Source of the DNA: an uncultured Muribaculaceae bacterium
GTDB lineage: Bacteria; Bacteroidota; Bacteroidia; Bacteroidales; Muribaculaceae
Reading direction: 5' to 3'
DNA length: 33,315 nt
NCBI GenBank assembly: GCA_947525975.1
Contig: CANNVE010000029.1
Location: 1-33,315, forward strand
Below the pieces are notes generated by a model. It saw only the letters and a list, made by a program, of their open reading frames with translations. It made no database searches and was not told the origin of the DNA. Shown here in pieces: positions 1 through 6,689 of the stretch. A program made the translations under genes and the position numbers. Within the stretch, counting starts at the first letter, position 1. Each line of letters starts with the position of its first letter.

Positions 1-63
1 TTGAAATTTAGTATATTTACATACTCGGAGCATTGCTTCGGGCGGTAGTTTGATGATGTTGAA

Positions 64-318
64 ATGACGTTATTGGACTATCTGAACATCATAATATCTC
101 TCACCATGTTCGGACTTCTATTGATGATATATCTATTGCCCGTTGCGATAGTTGCAGGATTGTTACTCCGCTTTATCCGATGGTCGCTTGTAATGATTAT
201 ACGTCTTGCCTGCCGGATTGTGTCCCTGGTATGGCGTATGATTTGTTGGCTGCTTCTGCTCTGCTGGAGAGGATTGCAGTCGTTGTGGAGGCAGTATCGA
301 CACAGGACTGCTCCGTGA
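64..318 (+). CDS. small hydrophobic hypothetical membrane protein
   Basis: An 84-residue open frame whose first ~60 residues are almost entirely hydrophobic. It looks like two membrane segments (about residues 8-37 and 38-68) interrupted by single arginines, followed by a short basic tail ending RHRTAP. I recognise no family. It lies at the edge of the window next to a degenerate repeat array and a truncated gene, which suggests an accessory element rather than core chromosome. No promoter box was seen upstream, and overlapping frames on both strands are also open, so it could be a chance ORF. Confidence 0.35.
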   Translation: MTLLDYLNIIISLTMFGLLLMIYLLPVAIVAGLLLRFIRWSLVMIIRLACRIVSLVWRMICWLLLLCWRGLQSLWRQYRHRTAP

Positions 319-428
319 AATTTTCTTTAAGGGAAGAAAATAGGATGGCAGGCATAATCTTCTCCCTGCGGTGGGATTTTTCAGGCTGGGAAGCAAGAGG
401 GAAAAACAACACTGATTTCGGCTGATGT

Positions 429-661
429 GCGCCACCTTTGCCGTCACCTTGACCGACACCTTATCCGCCACTTCTGCCGCCACCATTTCAGACACCCGTT
501 CCGACACCTTTACCGTCACTGATACAGACACACTTACATACACTCTTGGGGACACTCTTTCGGACACTTATGGGGACACCTTTGGGGACACTTTTACAGA
601 CACCTTTTCCGCCACTTTTTCGGTCAGTGTGCGCCACCTTTTTCGCCACCTTTTTTGAGGC
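429..661. repeat. degenerate 12-bp tandem array (unit about GACACCTTTTCC)
   Basis: About nineteen diverged copies of a 12-bp unit built on GACACnTTTnCC run from about 429 to 661. Both ends carry the same motif (GTGCGCCACCTTT, near 426 and 628). Read on the minus strand the unit encodes E/P-K-V-S, giving long runs such as KVSERVS, but the minus frame is broken by a stop (TAA at 568-570) and a frame change near 630. The plus strand is open as a (S/G)DTF repeat of 77 residues (425-658), which is the expected antisense shadow. Such 4-codon repeats resemble the linkers of AlbA_2-type proteins, two of which occur later in this window. Either a relic of such a gene or a non-coding array. Confidence 0.75.
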
Positions 662-975
662 TCCCGGACACCCGTCCACAGCACCGAACTTTTGCCTGAA
701 AACAGGTGTTCAAGTATGAGAACCACAATTTTAATAGTTAAATATTGTTTAATCGGTGGATATTCGGATAATAAGTGTTAAATTTGTGGTATTCTCGCTG
801 ATAGTGATAAATCAGGGCAATTTTGCCCTCTAAAATATAGCGGAAAATGTGGTACAAACCGTGGTACATTGCTTCTCAGTCACATCAACCAATAGATTGA
901 AAATCAACAAGATGACATCACTCTCACAAAGCCCGCTCGGATCACTGAAAGGTCACTGAAAAGTGGCCCTTTTTT
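662..975. other. gene-free stretch with short direct repeats, possible mobile-element end
   Basis: No credible gene was found. It contains a 7-bp hairpin (AGGGCAA 814-820 with TTGCCCT 823-829), a direct repeat GTGGTACA at 849-856 and 861-868, and a second direct repeat TCACTGAAAGG / TCACTGAAAAG at 942-952 and 953-963. The intact reading frame of a truncated activase begins directly after it. Paired direct repeats beside a cut gene would fit arm-type sites near the end of an integrated element, but no integrase lies in the window and the other end is not visible. Confidence 0.3.
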
Positions 976-1191
976 CGTGTCCACCGTCAATACACGGGTA
1001 AGGATAATTCGCGTGTGCTGTCTAATCTACGCTTGATCACCGGGGCAGGCTGTCAGAATGACTGCATGATACGGCTGCCGCTTATCCCCGATTTCAATAC
1101 CGACACCGAGCGCGAGGAAAGCCGCAAGGCTCTCTCTTCGCTCGGCTATATCAAATTCGATTTATTCATCTATAAAATCCGCAAACACTGA
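976..1191 (+). pseudogene. 3' remnant of a radical-SAM glycyl-radical-enzyme activating protein
   Basis: An open frame without a start codon reads RVHRQYTGKDNSRVL, then NLRLI, then IRLPLIPDFNTD, and ends FDLFIYKIRKH before the TGA at 1189-1191. The HRxYTGxDN...NLRLL and IRLPLIPxFN blocks are typical of the C-terminal part of pyruvate-formate-lyase-activating-type enzymes. Those enzymes use a 4Fe-4S cluster and SAM to put a glycyl radical on their partner. The N-terminal two thirds, including the CxxxCxxC cluster motif, is missing: upstream of 970 the sequence is unrelated A+T-rich DNA. This looks like a gene cut by insertion or deletion. Not expected to be functional. Confidence 0.6.
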
Positions 1192-1307
1192 TCGGGTGAA
1201 TCTGTAGTTATGGCCGGCCTTGGCTCCGAGCGCTTGGGCACATGCCGGTTTTATTTTGAGTAAGCACGCATAATCTTCCGCTTCATCCAACCATTAGGCG
1301 GCATCGA

Positions 1308-1328
1308 TTGTTACAATATCAGTAACAA
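1308..1328. promoter_or_regulatory. dyad-symmetric site upstream of the lipoprotein gene
   Basis: Perfect 7-bp inverted repeat TTGTTAC (1308-1314) and GTAACAA (1322-1328) with a 7-bp A/T-rich spacer, ending 27 bp before the ATG at 1356. The symmetry and position fit an operator for a dimeric regulator. No clear -7 box is visible, so this is a candidate only. Confidence 0.3.
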
Positions 1329-1355
1329 CAACACACACATTCAACCTGAAGATTT

Positions 1356-1589
1356 ATGAGACGGAAATGCGCTATATGGCTGTTGGTGCTTTGCCTTGCG
1401 GCAGGTGGTGCCACTATGTCATCCTGCGGCTCAATGCGTAGCTATTGGGGCGTAGAGGGAAACTACGATTTTGATGAAGGGCACCACCATGGCAAGCATA
1501 AGCCCCCAAAACACAAGAAACATAAAAAGCCAAAGCCTCCGAAGCATAAGAAGCATCATCATCACGACCATGATGATGACGATGATTGA
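1356..1589 (+). CDS. small His/Lys/Asp-rich lipoprotein
   Basis: A 77-residue protein with a basic N-terminus, a hydrophobic segment and a lipobox-like MSSC, so Cys24 is probably lipidated and the mature part is about 54 residues. The mature chain has two blocks: a basic low-complexity block of H, K and P (about 44-66) and then a run of four His followed by D-H-D-D-D-D-D to the C-terminus. Such His/Asp clusters can chelate divalent metals (Zn, Ni, Cu, Co); that role is inference from composition only. It lies 31 bp upstream of the DUF805 gene on the same strand and may share its transcript. Codon use is regular and the start is the only Met ahead of the signal sequence. Confidence 0.7.
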   Translation: MRRKCAIWLLVLCLAAGGATMSSCGSMRSYWGVEGNYDFDEGHHHGKHKPPKHKKHKKPKPPKHKKHHHHDHDDDDD

Positions 1590-1620
1590 GTCTGTCAAAC
1601 ACTTTTAATTTATCTATAAT

Positions 1621-1998
1621 ATGTATCAACGTCAAATCCCCTTTAAAGAGGCTGTGATGCGCGCGCTGACTGTGAATTACTGCAATTTCAACGGTCGCGC
1701 ATCGCGCTCCGAGTTTTGGTGGTTCTGCCTGTTCTCGTTAATCGTAGGCGTCGTCGTATGCGTCGTGTTCTCATTCAGTGAGACGGCCACCACCGTAGTT
1801 TCCACCATTGTCAATCTTGCGCTCCTGCTTCCGGGGCTTGGATTGGCTGTGCGCCGTCTCCATGACATAGGCAAGAGCGGCTGGTGGATTTTCCTTGGCC
1901 TTATCCCGCTGGTCGGCGCCATCATCCTGATCATCTGGTATTGCAAGGAAAGTGACCCGCAGAGCAATATGTATGGCCCAGAGCCTAACGTAGGATAA
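1621..1998 (+). CDS. DUF805 family membrane protein
   Basis: A 125-residue inner-membrane protein of normal DUF805 length. It opens with the family's cytoplasmic segment (FNGRASRSEFWWFCLF), then has hydrophobic stretches at about 34-56, 60-76 and 90-108. The signature RLHDIGKSGWW lies at about 79-89. The tail is polar and short (residues 109-125). The function of DUF805 is not established. It follows the small lipoprotein by 31 bp and is closed by a strong terminator at 2023-2070, so the two genes probably form a transcription unit. Confidence 0.9.
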   Translation: MYQRQIPFKEAVMRALTVNYCNFNGRASRSEFWWFCLFSLIVGVVVCVVFSFSETATTVVSTIVNLALLLPGLGLAVRRLHDIGKSGWWIFLGLIPLVGAIILIIWYCKESDPQSNMYGPEPNVG

Positions 1999-2022
1999 TA
2001 GAGATTTCTTAGTCAACAACGG

Positions 2023-2071
2023 ATGTTGGCGTCGCGATCAAAAACGTATCGCGGCGCCAACATATTTTTTT
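2023..2071 (+). terminator. rho-independent terminator after the DUF805 gene
   Basis: A 16-bp stem (2023-2038 with 2048-2063) with one T.G wobble and a 9-nt loop, followed directly by TATTTTTTTTT on the plus strand. It sits 25 bp after the DUF805 stop and just before the 3' end of the convergent esterase gene (2072), so it separates the two opposing units. Confidence 0.93.
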
Positions 2072-2740
2072 TCACAGTGTTTTTTCCAAAGCCATCTCCA
2101 GGCGTTGTCGGGCATATTGGTAGTGGTTGCCCTTGACCATAGAGAAGTCAACGTCCACGCCCTGAGTGCGCAAGTGCGCGGCTATGGCTTCGGTGCAAGC
2201 TCCTACTGTGGCAAAGGTGGGATTCTTTGCCTTAGGCTCGGCATCGCCGAGCAGCATGAAGCAGTGCCCGGCTTTGTCGGCGAAAGACTGCTCCAAGAGC
2301 CACGGCTCGAATCCGTCGTACCAGAATGATCCTGACAGAGTGGCAATGTTGCGGAAAAAGTCAGATTGCGTCCATTGCCATAATGCGAAGAGTCCCGACA
2401 GGGAGACGCCAACGAGTGTTCGGGTGGGCGCGTCGGCAAATCCGATGCGGCTTTCGATCTCGGGTATCGCCGATGTGACAAGCGCATTAAGAAATTCAGG
2501 CGCGTGGCCTTTGAAGTCAGGCGAGCCTTCAGGCACACCTGCCGCGGGCCACGGCGTGAGATCGTCGTCCCAGTCCATGCCGGTGATCACCGCTATGGTG
2601 GCGCCGTGTTTCAGTGCGGCAGTTTCGATAAAGGCCGGATCTATATCCATCGGATATAATATGTAGGCAGCTTTGCGCGCGTTGTCTGGCCGGCATGCGA
2701 GGCAGTCAAGATCGCCTATGGAAATTTTCTCAATCTTCAT
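2072..2740 (-). CDS. alpha/beta-hydrolase-fold esterase (PF00756-like)
   Basis: A 222-residue cytoplasmic protein (no signal peptide) resembling the small putative esterases of the esterase D / IroE type. The nucleophile elbow is GVSLSG (111-116) with Ser113 as likely nucleophile; a Ser replaces the usual second Gly. A candidate acid lies in LLGDAEPKAKN (164-173) and the His is probably His206 in KGNHYQYA. Its start overlaps the end of the GNAT gene by 11 bp, so it is translationally coupled as the last gene of a three-gene unit with an adenylation enzyme. It may release or edit an ester or thioester product, but the substrate is unknown. Confidence 0.72.
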   Translation of the reverse strand: MKIEKISIGDLDCLACRPDNARKAAYILYPMDIDPAFIETAALKHGATIAVITGMDWDDDLTPWPAAGVPEGSPDFKGHAPEFLNALVTSAIPEIESRIGFADAPTRTLVGVSLSGLFALWQWTQSDFFRNIATLSGSFWYDGFEPWLLEQSFADKAGHCFMLLGDAEPKAKNPTFATVGACTEAIAAHLRTQGVDVDFSMVKGNHYQYARQRLEMALEKTL

Positions 2741-3176
2741 ATATCATCATGTCTTTCATGTCGCGGAATCCGATGTGGGCATATAGGCGCCTGCCCATGT
2801 CGGTGGTCTCGAGATAAATCTTGCCGCAACCCCGGCGATGAGCCTCGTCGATCAGATGCCTCAGTAGAGCCTTGGCTACGCCTTCGTGGCGGAATCCCGG
2901 GCGCACGTACATATTCATTATGTAGAAGCACCTGCCCGAAGGATTGTCGGGAGAGGGCATCTCGTCATATGCGCAAGCGGCTCCGCACCCGGCTTCTGCG
3001 CCGTCGTCAACAGCCACGAAGGCCATGTGCGACCCATCGGCCACGTGTGCTTCATAATATTCTCTGTTGGCGGTGAGCACATCGGCTGATGGCTCAGCGC
3101 CGAATACGCTCTCCAGCACCTCTGCGCGCCATCGCATAAGGCGCGCTATGTCTGTGATTCTTTGTATTTCAATCAT
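2730..3176 (-). CDS. GNAT family N-acetyltransferase
   Basis: A 148-residue GNAT-fold acyltransferase. The acetyl-CoA pyrophosphate-binding region is visible as MYVRPGFRHEGVAKALL (about residues 90-106), preceded by a beta strand FYIMN. It is followed by the C-terminal IYLETTDMGRRLYAHIGF (about 121-138), the usual Tyr-containing motif. It overlaps the upstream adenylation gene by 8 bp and the downstream esterase by 11 bp, which argues for coordinated production of all three proteins. GNATs move an acyl group from acyl-CoA to an amine; here the acceptor may be the amino acid or amine handled by the neighbouring adenylation enzyme. That link is inferred from gene order only. Confidence 0.88.
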   Translation of the reverse strand: MIEIQRITDIARLMRWRAEVLESVFGAEPSADVLTANREYYEAHVADGSHMAFVAVDDGAEAGCGAACAYDEMPSPDNPSGRCFYIMNMYVRPGFRHEGVAKALLRHLIDEAHRRGCGKIYLETTDMGRRLYAHIGFRDMKDMMIYED

Positions 3177-4611
3177 AGTCAGCCTCCTTGAGCACTATTG
3201 GCAATGCCGACATGTCGACTTTGCCGCGTTTGTTTATTGGAATTTCATTCACGGCCACGAAATATTCCGGTATCATGAAGTCGGTGAGGTCTTTGCGCAG
3301 CCATGCCTTTATGTCGTGGAGCGAATAGTATTTCCTGGCCGGAATGAAGTAGGCCACAAGGTAGGCCAGGCCGGCATCATCGCTGAAAGCCCTCACTATG
3401 CCTCTCTCCACATCGGGCGATTCATTGAGCACGTTTTCCACCTCCTCCGGCTCCACGCGCTTGCCGAGGATCATCACCTGGTCGTCGCGCCGGTGTAGGA
3501 ATGCCAGGTTGCCGTCGGGCAGCGCATATCCCATGTCTCCGCTGCGGTACATGCGGCCCCCGCCGGGCAGCCTGACGAAATTCTTCTGTTCAGGCGGATT
3601 TCCGAGGTATCCGTCGGAAACTCCATTGCCGAATATGCATATCTCGCCTATGGTGCCTGCCGGCACCTCGTGGCCATTCCTGTCCATTATCTTGACCTCA
3701 ACGCCCTTCACGGGCTTGCCTATAGGATAGGTGCCGTCGTCGAGGGGCGCGGCGTTGTCGCATCTGTAGTATGTGGCGCACACTGTGGTCTCCGACGGGC
3801 CGTAGGTGTTGTAGATCATCACTCCCTTGTCGATCAGACGGTCGATGTATGACGCCCTGATAACATCGCCGCCGCTGATGAGCAGCCTCAGCGAGGGCGG
3901 GAGCGCATCGAGCTTGTTCATCTCAGCCAGCAGATATGGGAATCCGCTGATCTCAGTCACACTGTGTCTTCTTGCGAAATCAATGAGGGCCGGGATGTCT
4001 CCATCGGCCACATTCTTGGGCGGGATGGCGAGAGTGGCACCGTTGAGGAGGGTGGTAAACACCTCTTCAACGAAGATGTCGAATGAGCATACCGACAGCT
4101 GCAGCATCACATCGCCCGGAGCCGTGCGGAATTCACGCTCGAAAGCCTCGGCGTAGTTCACCACGCTCCGGTTCTCCACCTTCACGCCCTTCGGATGTCC
4201 GGTGGTGCCCGATGTGTAGAGCACGTAGGCGAGGCCGTCAGATTTGGAGCGGTCAGGGAGGTCAGGGCAATCCTCATCCAACTCACGGCAGAAGTCATCT
4301 GTGACAGTCAGGCTCACCCCTGCCTTGCCCATCATGTATCTGATCCTTTCGGCAGGCAACGAAGGCTCTGCCGGGATATATGCGGCTCCTGTCTTGAGGA
4401 TGCCCAGGATTGCGGCGATCATGTCTATGCCGTGAGGCATGATCAGGCCTATGTATTCGTGTCGTTGATCTCCTATCTTGCAGGCAATGGCGTTGGCCTT
4501 GCGGTCAAGCTCGGCATAGGTGGCGTTTGAGCCGTCGGTGACGATGGCTATCGCATCGGGTTGGCGCGACTCCCATTGCTTGAAGCGGGAATATATAGTG
4601 TTAGTCTCCAT
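3169..4611 (-). CDS. stand-alone NRPS-type amino-acid adenylation enzyme
   Basis: A 480-residue ANL-superfamily enzyme covering a complete adenylation domain and nothing else. Visible core motifs: A3 YTSGTTGHPKG (132-142), A4 FDIFVEEV with Asp178 in the place that binds an alpha-amino group, A5 NTYGPSE (268-274), A7 YRSGD (355-359), A8 RRDDQVMILGKRVEPEEVE (374-392) and A10 NKRGKVD (460-466) with catalytic Lys464. It should form an aminoacyl-AMP from an amino acid and ATP. No carrier-protein or condensation domain is fused, and none is encoded nearby. DltA is a related stand-alone enzyme, but no dltB/C/D genes are present. The start at 4611 is forced: the next Met is inside the fold. The ATG lies only four nucleotides after a terminator-like hairpin (4617-4640). 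Confidence 0.88.
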   Translation of the reverse strand: METNTIYSRFKQWESRQPDAIAIVTDGSNATYAELDRKANAIACKIGDQRHEYIGLIMPHGIDMIAAILGILKTGAAYIPAEPSLPAERIRYMMGKAGVSLTVTDDFCRELDEDCPDLPDRSKSDGLAYVLYTSGTTGHPKGVKVENRSVVNYAEAFEREFRTAPGDVMLQLSVCSFDIFVEEVFTTLLNGATLAIPPKNVADGDIPALIDFARRHSVTEISGFPYLLAEMNKLDALPPSLRLLISGGDVIRASYIDRLIDKGVMIYNTYGPSETTVCATYYRCDNAAPLDDGTYPIGKPVKGVEVKIMDRNGHEVPAGTIGEICIFGNGVSDGYLGNPPEQKNFVRLPGGGRMYRSGDMGYALPDGNLAFLHRRDDQVMILGKRVEPEEVENVLNESPDVERGIVRAFSDDAGLAYLVAYFIPARKYYSLHDIKAWLRKDLTDFMIPEYFVAVNEIPINKRGKVDMSALPIVLKEADYD

Positions 4612-4614
4612 ACT

Positions 4615-4640
4615 AAAAAAAGGGCCGGAGGGCCCTTTTT
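4615..4640 (-). terminator. intrinsic terminator / possible attenuator between GH2 and the adenylation gene
   Basis: Stem GGGCC (4622-4626) with GGCCC (4631-4635), loop GGAG, extended by A5/T5 pairing. The T-tract follows the stem on both strands (seven T on the minus strand). It lies 22 bp after the GH2 stop and would end that transcript. The adenylation gene's ATG begins right after the minus-strand T-tract, so no separate promoter or leader fits between them. Confidence 0.88.
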
Positions 4641-4662
4641 GTTCACTCTGTGTCGAGGTTCA

Positions 4663-6540
4663 TTATTTCTTGTTGCCGGCGCTGTCAGGCGTTTTGCTGA
4701 AAATCGCCTTGATGCGCTCCATGTCGAATTTTGGCGAGCGGTCATAGAAATATATGCCGTTCTGCTCCTGCTCCACATCGGTGAGCTGGGTGTAGCAATA
4801 TCCCCATACATTGTCGGCGATGCTCATCAGGGCGTCGATCTGGCCTTCAAGCCTTGCGTAGAACTCTTCGAGCGAATGCGGCGGCTCGCCGTATCCCCAT
4901 GAACTGTTGCTGTTGTTGGTCTCGGAGTCTTGGCCCTTCACCCATTTGATGCCTCCGAATTCGTCCACCAGATATGGCATGTCGGGCTTGGTGTATTTCG
5001 GGAAATCATATCGGTTGAAGTCGGTGGGGCGGTTGAATCCGGTGTTGGTGCGGTAGACGTCGATGTGTCCGTCGGGCGTGGCAAACCATCTGTCGCCGTC
5101 ATAGATTATCTCTTTCAGGCGCTGCGGATCCTGCTCGTAGTGGTGGGCTGTCCAGATGTCGGTCTTTATGTGTGTGCCTCCGCTCACGTCGTTGACCGGG
5201 CGTGTGGGGTCGAGGGCCTTTGTGATGTCGTATACGTCGCTCACGAACCGGGGGAATTGCACGAGGTCGCTCCAGAATTGCTCGTTCATGGGCACCCAGG
5301 TCACGATGCTCGGATGGTTGCGGTCGCGTATGATCTCCTCGCTCCACTCGGTGATGAAATTGCGGGCCACCTCGGGGTCGTTGCAGTTCATGCCCCATGA
5401 CGGCGCCTCGCCCCATGTGATGTATCCGAGCTTGTCGGCCCAATAGTGGTATCTCTCCTCAAACACCTTCTGGTGGAGGCGAGCGCCGTTGAATCCGGCT
5501 TCCATCGAGAGCTTTATGTCGTTTTTCAGAGCTTCGTCGGAGGGCGCTGTCCAGATGCCGTCGGGGTAATAGCCCTGGTCGAGCACAAGGCGCTGGTAGA
5601 AAGGCTCGTTGTTGAGGTAAATCTTGTTGCCGTCGACGTGTATCTTGCGCATGCCGGTGTAGGAGTTGACCACATCGACCGTCTTTCCGTCCTTGTCTTT
5701 CACTTCATAAGTGATGTCGTAGAGGTGCGGGTTGCCCGGGCTCCATAGTTTGGGATTCTTCACGTCGAAGACCACGGTGGCGTAGTTTGTGGCGGGCACG
5801 GTCTGTGTGCCGATGGTCTTGTTGCCGTCTTTGATTGTCACTTTTAGCGAGCCTCCCTGCGAGCCGTAGAATTGAGGGCGTATGATGATCTGGCCTCGGT
5901 CGATGTCGGTGATCACCTGTGCCTGCTTCAGGGCGTCGCGGTCTACCGGCTCCATCCATACTGTCTGCCAAATGCCGGTGTTGCGCGTGTACATGCACTC
6001 AAACTGATTGAGCCTGACGTTCTGCTTTCCTGCCGGCTGCTTGGTGGTGCGTGGGTCGCTGTAGGCGTGCACCACGAGCGAATGTTCCTTGCCGTCAGAT
6101 ATGAAGTCGGTGACATCTATGGCGAATGGCGTGCTGCCTCCGAAGTGGCGTCCGGCGAGCTTGCCGTCGATGTATATTTCCGAGTTGTAGTATACGGCGC
6201 CGAAATTGAGCATGGCCCGCTTGCCGTTCCACTCGGCGGGCATTGATATTGGGCGCTGATACCAGATGTTGTTGATGAAATCGGTGTATTCCACTCCCGA
6301 CAGCTTGCTTTCGGGGCAGAAAGGCACTATTATCTTCTCTTTGAATCCGTCAGAGTCGGGATATCCGCGCTCAAGGCCTGAGCCTACGAAGTCAAAAACG
6401 TATGACCATTCGCCATTGAGGTTGACCCAATCTTTGCGTTCGAACTGTGGCCTGGGGTATTCGGGCCTTGGCTGGGCGGCGCTCAAAGCCAATGGAAACA
6501 GCAGGGCCGCGATCAGCGCCAAAATATTAGTTTTTTTCAT
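4663..6540 (-). CDS. secreted glycoside hydrolase family 2 enzyme
   Basis: A 625-residue protein with a cleavable signal peptide (about 1-22, ending LALSAA). It has the GH2 order: jelly-roll sugar-binding domain (about 35-200), immunoglobulin-like domain (about 205-300) and TIM barrel (about 305-610). The general acid/base is probably Glu420 in VPMNEQFW and the nucleophile Glu527 in LVDEFGG. GH2 enzymes are retaining beta-galactosidases, beta-glucuronidases, beta-mannosidases and similar; the substrate cannot be fixed from sequence alone. It has its own promoter (6569-6599) and terminator, and lies downstream of a GH31 and an AraC-type regulator in an RG-I degradation region, so it may remove a side-chain beta-linked sugar. 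Confidence 0.88.
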   Translation of the reverse strand: MKKTNILALIAALLFPLALSAAQPRPEYPRPQFERKDWVNLNGEWSYVFDFVGSGLERGYPDSDGFKEKIIVPFCPESKLSGVEYTDFINNIWYQRPISMPAEWNGKRAMLNFGAVYYNSEIYIDGKLAGRHFGGSTPFAIDVTDFISDGKEHSLVVHAYSDPRTTKQPAGKQNVRLNQFECMYTRNTGIWQTVWMEPVDRDALKQAQVITDIDRGQIIIRPQFYGSQGGSLKVTIKDGNKTIGTQTVPATNYATVVFDVKNPKLWSPGNPHLYDITYEVKDKDGKTVDVVNSYTGMRKIHVDGNKIYLNNEPFYQRLVLDQGYYPDGIWTAPSDEALKNDIKLSMEAGFNGARLHQKVFEERYHYWADKLGYITWGEAPSWGMNCNDPEVARNFITEWSEEIIRDRNHPSIVTWVPMNEQFWSDLVQFPRFVSDVYDITKALDPTRPVNDVSGGTHIKTDIWTAHHYEQDPQRLKEIIYDGDRWFATPDGHIDVYRTNTGFNRPTDFNRYDFPKYTKPDMPYLVDEFGGIKWVKGQDSETNNSNSSWGYGEPPHSLEEFYARLEGQIDALMSIADNVWGYCYTQLTDVEQEQNGIYFYDRSPKFDMERIKAIFSKTPDSAGNKK

Positions 6541-6568
6541 GTCAGATGGTATTTGGATATTGGTGAGA

Positions 6569-6599
6569 CAAAGATAAGGAATAAATCGTGAATTTCCAA
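6569..6599 (-). promoter_or_regulatory. Bacteroidota-type promoter for the GH2 gene
   Basis: On the minus strand: TTG (6597-6599), 20 bp, then TATCTTTG (6569-6576). This matches the -33 TTG and -7 TAnnTTTG consensus of Bacteroidota sigma factor. The box is 28 bp before the ATG at 6540. Confidence 0.75.
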
Positions 6600-6623
6600 C
6601 GCCAGCAAGATATCAGATGTGGC

Positions 6624-6687
6624 TTTAGGCTTGAAAACCGCGTGCCGGGGCAAATGCCTTCGGCACGCGGTTCATTTTAAGCCTAAA
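6624..6687 (-). terminator. large terminator hairpin after the GH31 gene
   Basis: An inner perfect 10-bp stem CCGCGTGCCG (6638-6647) / CGGCACGCGG (6661-6670) lies inside an outer 9-bp stem TTTAGGCTT (6624-6632) / AAGCCTAAA (6679-6687), with A/T-rich tracts between the two. It starts 3 bp after the GH31 stop codon and separates GH31 from the GH2 promoter. Confidence 0.85.
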
Positions 6688-6689
6688 CC

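Noticed and set aside
163-567. 134-residue minus-strand ORF starting in the 12-bp array
   Set aside because: Starts directly after an in-frame stop within the array and runs into sequence with no recognised domain, so it is not a credible gene.
429-661. Array considered as CRISPR
   Set aside because: Unit is 12 bp with no unique spacers and no cas gene is present.
1212-1250. Possible terminator after the truncated activase
   Set aside because: Only a 5-bp GC stem with a 25-nt loop and TTTTATTTT; too weak to call.
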